A stretch of 64,000 bases of DNA. Source: Solea solea. Lineage: Eukaryota; Chordata; Actinopteri; Pleuronectiformes; Soleidae. Shown piece after piece: positions 9,812 through 20,436 of this stretch. The DNA is taken from contig NC_081139.1 of assembly GCF_958295425.1 (NCBI RefSeq), positions 28,957,697 to 29,021,696 on the forward strand. Direction: 5' to 3'. The translations under genes were made by a program, and so were the position numbers. Numbering within the stretch: the stretch's first letter is position 1; each line of letters opens with the position of its first letter. The notes under the pieces are model-generated. The model did not search any database and was not told where the DNA came from. It saw nothing but the letters and a program-made list of their open reading frames with translations.

Positions 9812-12800
9812 ATCGATACAGAATGACACAGAAGGAAAGTAGGTCAAAGGTCAGGGACAGAAATCTGTAGACACTGTGGGAAACGGCAGGGGAAGCAAAT
9901 GCAACCTGAGTTGACTGTCTAGAGCTAGACTATATCTCTGAGTGCTACCGGATGCTGAAACATGTTTTCTTTGTCAAAAAAAGGAAATGAAATGTATGAT
10001 GATAATGGGGGCGGGACTAGTTAAGCTTTGCTTCTCCCGCTTTCCCTTTCAGTTATGTATATTGTGTGAACTGCACTGTTGTGTGATGAGTGATCTAAAT
10101 GTCATGACCGAAATAAATAAAATAAATAAATAAATAAAAAAAATTGCGAAAACAAAAACCCAGGGAGTGCAAAGAACAGAATTGGAGCAAGTGAAATTCC
10201 AATCATTGCAAACAAAAAGTGTATTTTCAAACAAATAAAATACAATAATTTTTAATGATTACGCAGATATTTTATTTGCTTCTTTGATAATATTGACACA
10301 ACTCTAATTCCATTATTATAACACATGCTCTATATTCTACATCCATACTTGTTTGTTATTTAATACTTTTTAACTTTACTGCCTTTGCGAAGCATGAATT
10401 CATTATTTGCCTGTTAAACTATTGATTTAAAGGAAAATGAATTAATTCTACATTCACCAAGTGAAAATGAAAGGGATTAGTGAATTATATGTAATCCGTA
10501 CAACCAATTAACGAGAGGATGTGGATTACGGATTATTTTTCTGACCATGATTAAGTACAATAATTATGTTGAATGTGGTTTTGTCGTCTCAATATTATGA
10601 GCTGAAATTGTTCTAAATGTTAAAAAAAAGAATTTCAAACCAACCTTTATATCAGCAGCTGTAACGTTGTCTTTTCCACTCGTAAATCCACAGATAAACA
10701 TGTCATTATATAAAATATACTTCATTTGTGGTTCTAACGATCGTAAATTGAGACGTCGATGGTCAGAAGTGTGAAGACAAAAGTTAAACATAATCCTCTC
10801 ACTGATGTTTTCACTCGTCCTTTAAAAGCAGCAGCGCAGGCCTTCAATCATCAGTGGCAGCGTTTGTATTAGTTTGATTGAACCTTTACCCAGTTTTCTG
10901 CATTTGACTTATAAATTATTATTATTATAATAATATATATTTAGTTATTCAAACGATTGATTTTCACAGGAAGGAGAAAAATGACTTTCCATTAAAGCCG
11001 GTGCTGGAGTTTCACTCTCTTTCAGGCAAGGTTACAAGTGAAGTGACGGAATATAAAAGACTGTTTAATTGCTGATTGATCACAGGGTGCAGTGTTTTAT
11101 ATGATTAGGCAGACGGTGGAGGCTGTCTGTCACAGAAGTCACAGACGTCACAGACATCACAGACGTCACGTCCTCGCTTGTCCTGGGTTTAAACCGTCCA
11201 CCAAAGGTGGACACAAACAGGAGGACTTTAAACCTTCTATAATTTGGCTCTGGACGAACCCAAAATGTGCCCTGTGTCTTTTTGTCCTAGTCCGTATAAA
11301 TGGGCCTTTATACCCCGAACCTGAGTCTGGGGTATAAAGGCCCATTTATACGGAGGTGGACGGAGACTTTAGTCCATACTCTGCGGCGTCCATCTTGTCC
11401 GTCATTGTGCGCCAAGCAGGGGAGTTCACGATAACAGACGAAATGCAGCAATACCACCTGAAATCATGTGAGGGCAGTATAGAGTCAATACAGTGACACC
11501 TCTGGAGTCGGATGTACATATATATGAACCCAAAATAGAAGCTTATATTTAAATTCTGACATTAATTAAAACATTTAGTTGTTTTAAAAGCTTTTAATTA
11601 TTCTTTAATCAATTCCATAATGTTCAACAATATGATAGCAAGAAAAAACAAAAGAATATTTCTTAATATAAGGTTAAATTAGATTTCTTTTTTATTAAAA
11701 TTGAAAATCATATATGGTCTTACCTTTATATATGTGTTTATATACATATTTATACATATATATGTGTGTATATATGTATGTATGTATATATATATATATA
11801 TATACACACAGTATATATATGTACACGGTATATATATGTTTATATATATATATATATATACAGTATATATTTTAAGTCCATGCACCTAACCATTCTCCAG
11901 GAATATCTCCATCACTGTTGACAGGTGCATGTCGCTGCACAGAAGAGCACGCAGCGACGTGCACCTGTTACCCATTGTGCATATGGGGCTCAGCACTGCC
12001 CCCTGTGAGTGTGGCACGGTACTTTCTGTCTTCATGTTCTTGTTGAACTGTAACCTCTGATAAGAACTCTTGACATAATCCATAATTTTTGTAAAAAGTA
12101 AACAACAGTTTCTACTTATTTAAAAACGTAGAATTTAAATTCACCTTATTTTACTCTTGTTTCACTACTACAATGACGTGAGTGAACCTGACCCAAGCCT
12201 GTCGATGATTTCTGAACCAGTCTGTCTGTCTCTCCTATGGTTTACAGGACCTGTGAGCAGCGTGCTGGTCGATCGCTTCGGGAGTCGGCCGATAGTGATG
12301 CTGGGTGGACTGATGTGTGGCGTCTCCATGGTCATCGCGTCGTTCGGGACGTCCATCGCTTACATCTACTTTTTCATCGGCATCATCGGAGGTACAGTGA
12401 TCCGTTTAAAACACACACCTGGTCACACCTGCTCATAAAAAGGCATCTGGGATGCATCTGTTGTTAATAGTTTTTTATTGAAAATACTGTCAATAATTAG
12501 AAATAGAAAGACCCAGATTTGTTGACCTCTGCAATAGAATATTGCGACTCAATGACAAATATATTATTTCTTCACGACTAAGTTAATCGTCAGCTTTTTT
12601 TTTTATGTCATCAATTGAGTCAATTTTAGTGTTTTTTTTCTTTATATAATTAAGACCAGTTTTAATGCTTTGCCCCATGTAACAAAGAAATCATTAAAAT
12701 TCATTCATTTCCTGAGGTTTGGGAACACATATAAAGCATTTTGTTGACCTCACAAACACTTGATTAATTGAGAAAAACTGTCAGTTAAATCAATTTCCGA

Positions 12801-15800
12801 CAGTAATCGTAAAAAAAAAAAAAAAATAGGGCTGTTGAATGAATTTCGGGAGTCGAATATCAATAAAAAAATCAATAATAATCCAATGCTGTAATTACTA
12901 TTCGAGTGTGTATTTTTTGTAATATACGCGTAAAATATGGCGACGGAATGTGAATCTGGGAAAATTGACAGCCCTACTGGGGTCATTTGCTGTCAGTTTT
13001 GCTCCATGATCCCATGCTCATGAGCACGACGTCCGTACTAATGCAGTGATGAAAGCGAGCTAAAGCGCGTAGAGTCGAGCCGTGCTGCGCCGCCCCGGTT
13101 GCGGTTCGTTATAAATCTGTTCAAACATGATTTTTTTGGAAACAGTGATAGCACCAAACTCAGAACTCAAGGAAACTAACGTGAATGAGTGAGCTTGCCT
13201 CCTGTTCCCATCGTCCCCCGGTTAGACCCACATGGCCGTTGGGAGTCAGACTCTGTCAGAACCTTACTGGTCACCAGGGCATCTTCTCCTCACCGGCCCC
13301 AGGGCGTCTGCTCCGGCTCCGGCTCCCTGCGGCGCAGTTTGAGCACTGAGGTGAACCAGAAGCAGGACAGTAATTAAGACGGAAACCTGGCGTCCCCTCT
13401 TATCCCAGAGAGCGCGGCCCTGCACGGCCCTGCGCGGCCCTGCGCGGCCCTCTGCTCTCTCCCATAGGCTGCCATTGTGGTGGTCACATGGGGCCCCGGC
13501 TGTCACCCTGCGAGGCTCATTACCCTGCCAAGGACTGCTGCTGCGGAGGATTAATAGGCTCAGCAAGTGGCTCGGCCATATGCGTTGCCTGGGAGCATGT
13601 GTGAGCCCCGCTCTGCTCCCGCGTGACCCAAAGTCATCAGGCTCGAAAACACACATTCGTTCAAAGAGAGGGAGAGAGTTCCAGAATCACAGTAAGCAAT
13701 TATCCTCGCGTCCTTTAGGAGAGGGCGTCGTTTTCAAGTTGGCCGCGTGAAACAATCAAGGTCAGGATGTGAAGTTGCAGGGAAAAGCAGGAGTGGACAC
13801 ACAGACCTCTGAGGTGAGGTGTGGAGGTCGGCGTGTGGACGTTCAATCTCTTGAAAGGTTTGCGTTTTGTTTTTTTGTTGAGTGTGTGTGGCGCAGCAAA
13901 CGATGTTCAAGTGATGAATTGCTCGAGAAATGTGTTTTTGTGGAGCAGAAGAAAAAAGTTGCAGCTTATTAAATTGTTCTCTCAGCTCTGACGTGAGAGC
14001 GTGTGCAAATTCTCACGTCTCCTCATAAACTCCTGAGCTCTGAAACAGGCTTTGGGAGTAGATATCAGTCTGATACTGGTCAAAATCACTGGATCCATTT
14101 TAGCTGAGTCATGTTTGGCCTTTTTTTTACGTCTTTGAAATGACTTAAATGTGCTTAATATGTTCATAAATGGTCTAAAATGACAACTGTTACTGTTTTA
14201 AAATAATAAAAACAGTAATAGGACGATCTCAGTGTAAACTGAGGCCTTTGTCCTGCACGTGAACAGAAGTTTCCATAAATAAAAAAAATTATGTCATACA
14301 CAGAAAAACAGAAAAACCCTTCAATACTAACTCTGAATGCTGTAGTTTATAGGCCAGGCCTCTATGTGGCGCTGTAACTCTACCACAGAAAATAGATGGA
14401 GGCTGATGATGATGATGATGATGATGATGTTGTTGTGCATAAAGCTTGCACACTGTGTTCAGAGGCGGGGCTATGATGTCATCGTTTTCCCACAGTTATA
14501 TTGGTCGTAGACACATAAATAGTGTTTTCGAGCTCTCAAAACCCTGATTCTGTGTGGATTAAATGTCCATACGATACAAAGAAAGCGGAAAGCCAATAGT
14601 GTAGCTGGTGTTTGACCCGAGAGGCCGACTTTTATCACAACGTGTAAAAAAATCTGTGTTTTACACCTGGAAAAAAAGGGGTTCAGGGTTTAGTTAGACT
14701 TTAAGACTTTTCTTTGCATGTTTGCTGAAAAATGATCTTTGACGAGAGTTTCACCATCTACGTCCTTCCCAAACAACACTTTCAAAATAAAAGCACTGGA
14801 GCTTTTCAGTTCCTTCAATCAATCCATGTTTTTTCCCCACAATTATGATATAATTATATTTAAATTTAAAGTCTGCTGTTGGTATAGTTTCACTAATGAA
14901 TGATGAATGATAGTTCTCACTGATGGTTAACTTGTTGATGTCTGAGTCTGTTTGCTCACATGTGCTGCACACAGTGCCGACGTGGACTTTATACCACATA
15001 TTGATCATATCTTGTTCCAGTGAAGACACAGTTTTTAATGTTGAAAATCATCAGTTTGAATTATTTTAAGGACAGTACATTTATTCAAATTTAAAAAAAA
15101 AAAGTCATAAATTAAATAATTGACCTTTTTTGTGACATCAATAACCCTTCACACCTTCCTTTTTATTAAGGAAAGAAAATCCACCAGACAGATGAAGACG
15201 GGGGTTGTGATGCTTGATTATTGAAAGATACAATCATATAATATAATATAATATAATATAATATAATATAACATAACATAATATAACATAACATAATATA
15301 ATATAATATAATATAAAACACACATGTTAAAGCTCGAGTCTGTAATTTGTTTCTGAATCTGGACTTTAAGATGACTGCAAGAAATCCAGAAGGAGGATAC
15401 TTTACTTTTACAGACCAATTTTAGCTTTAATTTGTGACATAATTTAATGATTTAAAGTCATATTTATGCTAAATAACGTTGAATTTCATTGTGAAATTTG
15501 TGTATAAAGAAAAAACAGCGTGGGAGAAAACCATTTCATGTGAAATCCTTCAGTTTGGACACAATTTGAAGAGGAACAATCCACTTAAACGTGTTTTCTC
15601 CTCTATAAACAGGCGCGTCTGGCAGCATGAAGCTGCTTTGACAACTACCTGCCAACAGCTCTCCATTAAAACAAGAGTAAACATGTTCTGTTATTTTCTA
15701 CTTCAGTTGATAGAAGATCATTTCTGTAATAATTCCTGTGGGAGGAGATATTTGCAGGAAATGAAGCCGTTTGTAGAATCAGCCTGAATTTGATCGGTTA

Positions 15801-18800
15801 GAGTCGGCAGCAGCTCGACTTCAAGTTTCATCTTTTATCCAACGGCTTTTCCACTGTACAGTTCCAACATGACTTGGCTCAGCACGGTACGGCTCAACTC
15901 TACTCGGCTGGAACTAGAGAGAAAAAGTCCAGTTGGCCTCGATGACGTGGTTGAATGATAATGATCTAGTGTGTTTTTCATTGTTCCACACACAGGTAGT
16001 GGACTCTGCTTGAACCTGAATGCATCCCTCACCATCATCAGCAAGTATTTCCTGGTGCGGCGTCCTCTGGCCAACGGGCTGGCGATGGCGGGGAGTCCCG
16101 TCTTCCTGTGCGTCGTGGCTCCTCTCAACCAGTATTTGCTGGACCGGTTTGGCTGGAGAGGAAGTCTCGTCATTCTCGGGGCTTTGATGCTCAACTGCTG
16201 CGTCGCCGGCGCCCTCATGCGTCCGGTCGCTCTGCCGCCACAGCACCGGCGAAACTCGCACTCGTCGCTGAAGACGGTGGAAGAACAGCGGAGTGGCAGC
16301 AACACAGAGCCTGAAGGAAGCTGCATGAAGAAGGCAAAGAAGTTCATAAACTTGTCTCTGTTCAAAAACCGAGGCTTCGTCTTCTACCTCATCGGAAACA
16401 TGCTGTACATTTTCGGCGCCTATGCGCCCATTGTGTTCCTGCCGGTGTACGCCGTCAGTCAGGGCCTGGACGACTACTCCGCAGCGTATCTGCTCTCCAT
16501 CATGGGATTCGTGGACATGTTTGTCCGTCCTTGCACCGGACTCCTGGCCAACAGCAAGTGGATCAGGCCCAGAATCCAGTACTTCTTCAGTTTTGCGATG
16601 GTGTTCAACGGCGTTTGCCACCTGCTGTGCCCGCTGCTGAACACGCACGCCTCCCTGGTGGCCTACGCCGTGTTCTTCGGCGTTGGCTTCGGGATGGTTT
16701 TCGCCCTCATGTTCGAGTGCCTCATGGACTTGATGGGGAGCCAGTGTTTCCCCAGCGCCGTTGGACTGGTCACCATCATCGAGTGCTTCCCCATGCTGCT
16801 GGGACCGCCCACTGCAGGTAACACTGAACACACACACACACACACACACACACGCGCTGTAACTGCTACAGAAATGCACTGAAAATGGAGAAAGAAACCC
16901 GCGTGAAGCATACGAGCTGCGTACAGACCCTTTCAAAACAAGGCAGACTTCACCGCATTCACGCAACGAGCCTCTGTCGCCCTCTGGTGGTCATATTGGC
17001 AAGTGCAGGTGAAGTAATAAAGCTTTAAACCCTAACATCATAGAAACAGAGACAGAATGAAGAAAGCCTGGGGTGACCAAGAAAAGAAAAAAGTTACCGT
17101 GACGCAAACAGTCGAAACAAACTCTAAACACAAAGAGAAAGACTTTGATATCAAACACAAGGGAGCCATTTTGAAATGTTCCCACTGTGGGACCCGTTTT
17201 ACAAAACCAGCATTCCATCGCTCACAAATGTGGATAAAAAGCAGATAGAATAAAAACACCTCTCACCTTCTCCTGAATTTGTGAGTACGGCCCTTAAAAT
17301 ACCCAGTATGCAACATTCTGTCTCAAGATATCAGGAAACAAATATCACACGTGGTAGAATATTGATTGTGCGAGCAGAAGGAGACTTCACTTGTCTCCGT
17401 CTGTTGTTATTAAGTCTCTGTTTTAATCGCTTGTACATGTCAGTGCCTTCAAACTGTGTATAAATAAGCTGCTCTAATTATTGACAGTAGAACAGTCACT
17501 TTTCAAATTTTACGAACAAAAAACACACTATGCATTAATGCCCTCATTAATGGGTCTGGACATAAATCTACAATGCGTCTTATTTATTTGTTAATTTTTT
17601 TTAACTGCACCTTTTCATGTGATGACTTAACAAGTGCAGCACGCTGGGGTTTTTCTCCCTCAGAGAACTTTAGATTGAAGTTGTGGACTTAAATGTTCAC
17701 GGTCCAAACAACCGTGTAATCACAAGGATATTGTTTACTCTCTGCTTCTGTGTCGTTTGGGAAAAAAAAAACATTCTTAGTGTGAGGAAAAGCTCTGTGT
17801 GTGTGTGTGTGTGTGTGTATCACAGAACACCATACAGAGGACAGCAGGGCTGCAAGTGACCACTTGATTTTATGTTGTTTTATGAAGAAAAAAATGGAAA
17901 ATGTTAATATAATAATATAGTGTTTGAAGATAATATGTTAATCTATAATAAAGGACAAATTCCACTAACCAAAATAAATAGTTTAATTGTTACAATTTAC
18001 CTGCTCCGTTTACGACATTTCCAGTGTATTTCCGTGCGAGAAGTACCGCCAGAAAACCTCGTCTCGTGACTCCAGCTGTCTCCAGTCGCAACAAGTGTAT
18101 TTTCCCTGCAACTCGTAGGCTCATAGGCTGATAGGTTGCTAATTGGACTCAGCCGCATGAATGAACTACGCAGAGCAATCAATTCATAGATTACTCATTT
18201 TTGTGCGGTGACAAATGTCATGTGTGAGCGTGTGAACTCATTGAAATGCGTGTGCGAGCGCTCCATAGCCACACAAACGTGACGTCGTGTTATGGAGAAT
18301 CTCTGGTTGCTGGTTGGTTTTCGTGTCATTGTATGAAGCGAGTTTTAAATTTTAGCGAGTGATGCAAAAACACAACGCGCTGTTCCCGCTACCTGTCCAG
18401 GCCAACACGGAAAAAAATTGGCACGGTGTCCGGTATGACCGCAGGGTAACTGGGTCAGGTACGTCATCGAGCCACATCTGAGACACGCCCTAAAAATCCT
18501 GAATTCTTTTTTTCAACAGTTGTAATTTTCCCCCACGTTCTCAGCCACTCTTTCCACACACACATACACACATACATATATATGTGTGTATGTATATGTA
18601 TACATATATATTTATACATATATGTGTATATATGTATACATACACATATATTTATACATATATGTGTATGTGTATATATGTATACATACATATATGTATA
18701 TACATACATATATGTATGTATACATATATGTATGTATATACATATGTGTATGTGTATATATGTATACATACATATATGTATATACATACATATATGTATG

Positions 18801-19048
18801 TATACATATATGTATGTATATACATACATATATACACGTGTGAATATATATATATATGTATACACATACATGTGTATACATATATGTATACACATGTATG
18901 TGTATACATATATGCTGTCCACACTCTTTGAATGTTGCTGAACAGGCCACAGAGAAGCTTCGTCAGCGGTCATTGATGTGCCGTCGGAGCAACAATCAAA
19001 GTGTCAACTTTAAAGTTCACTCTGCGAGATTTGTTTACCGTCCAGGAC

Positions 19049-19085
<37 letters not shown>

Positions 19086-19648
19086 AGGAGGAGGTTTTTC
19101 CAGCTGCACGTGACTCAATCATCTCAACACGTCGTCGTCCCCGTGACAAACTTCCTTTGGCTCCAGCCTGAGTTTTAATGAGGTGAGAATTCATCGGCCG
19201 CCGCTTTCGTCTGCTGCGACTCTTCCATTTAAGAGTATAAATAAGTGTCTCGCTCGCTGCACGTCTAACGTTCTCCTCCAGAGGGCACAATCGTTATGTC
19301 TCCCCTCTAACTAGGCGGCTTGTTACGGCTGCCTGTTAAACCCGCGGGTCAATCCAATTAGGAGAAAGTGAGGTAAGTGGGTGTAATTAGCCCCTTTTTT
19401 GCTTTGGGTGTTTAATGACGCTCGGTTCAAACTATCGCCATTAAAGTCCTGTACCTGGGCCATAATTAGGCTGTGAATACATTAAAAAAGGAGGGGGTGA
19501 AGATGCCAAATTACCACTCAGCCAATCAAGGGCCACTTTAATGAGGGTGATGTCACTGGTGTACACGCAGCAGATGAGTGCTATCAATCACGTGATGCAG
19601 CTTGAAACGGATCCAAATTTAAACTGTCCCCGCTGGTCGTGTCGTACT

Positions 19649-19682
<34 letters not shown>

Positions 19683-20404
19683 CATCATTATTTGTTGTAA
19701 AGATGATCATTGGTACTTAAAGTCCCTGTTAACCTGTTAAAATGCTGAGTTTATGACTCCATAAACATTTTATTAAGCACACAGCCAAACAACACAACAC
19801 TAAGTAAAACTGGGCATAAAGAAAAGATATAAAATTTGTGTTTTCTCGCTCTGAACTCGGTACGTTTACAGGCACAGTTTAGTGGAGCTAAGGCCTTAGT
19901 CCGACTAAGACAGGCAGTCGGACAACATGCAGAGTACGTCCATAGGTGGCGCTGTATCTCTTGATAAGCTAGTGCGTATTGAATCAGTCTCCCATTGACC
20001 TTTACGTGACAGAAAACATGGATCTGGATCGTGGATCGTGAAAAAGACCAAAAGTGGGTCGTCTTCTCCGCAGCTTTCGCTCTCGCCCACACCATCATGT
20101 TGTTTGTTCCTCTCCAGCAACAGTTTATACGTCGTCTCCTTCTACTTCCGGGTCAAAGACCGGGGAGGGAAAGTTTGTTGCATGTTCGACTAACATTATC
20201 CCGACTAACACTAGCTCCATTTTAGTCGGACTAACTGTAATGGTTTATGGTAACAACAAATGACAAGCGTTAACAGTATTATATATAATAATTTTACATA
20301 CATGTTCATATATATATGTATATATATATATGTATATGTATATATATATATGTATTTTTATATATGTATATATATATGTATTTTTATATATGTATGTATG
20401 TATG

Positions 20405-20436
<32 letters not shown>

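Larger units (their letters stand above)
4442..12247 (+). other. slc16a7: Intron 2 of the MCT gene (7.8 kb, transposon-rich)
   Basis: Bounded by GTGAGT at 4442 and TTTACAG ending at 12247, phase 1. Over half is mobile or repetitive DNA: a hAT element, a truncated LINE, a LINE tail, a hairpin element and AT-rich simple repeats. Confidence 0.9.
12392..15995 (+). other. slc16a7: Intron 3 of the MCT gene (3.6 kb)
   Basis: Bounded by GTACAG at 12392 and CACACAG ending at 15995, phase 1. It contains a hAT MITE, a GC-rich complex block at 13190-13750, and GAT and ATAAT microsatellites. No coding exon is seen within it. Confidence 0.9.

Noticed and set aside
12157..12438. ORF start upstream of exon 3 as an alternative first exon
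   Set aside because: The sequence before 12248 does not resemble the family, and TTTACAG gives a clear acceptor that matches exon 2 in phase.
15914..16966. 350-codon minus-strand ORF opposite exon 4
   Set aside because: It is the shadow of the GC-rich transporter exon; the plus strand has clear family motifs and matching splice sites.
17057..17248. Small ORF with KCSHCGTRF resembling a C2H2 zinc finger
   Set aside because: Only the first Cys pair fits; the His spacing does not, it is a single unit, and it lies in intron 4 without splice signals.
18464..18973. Tyr/Ile/Cys-rich ORFs on both strands
   Set aside because: They come from the TATATG/TACATA simple repeat.
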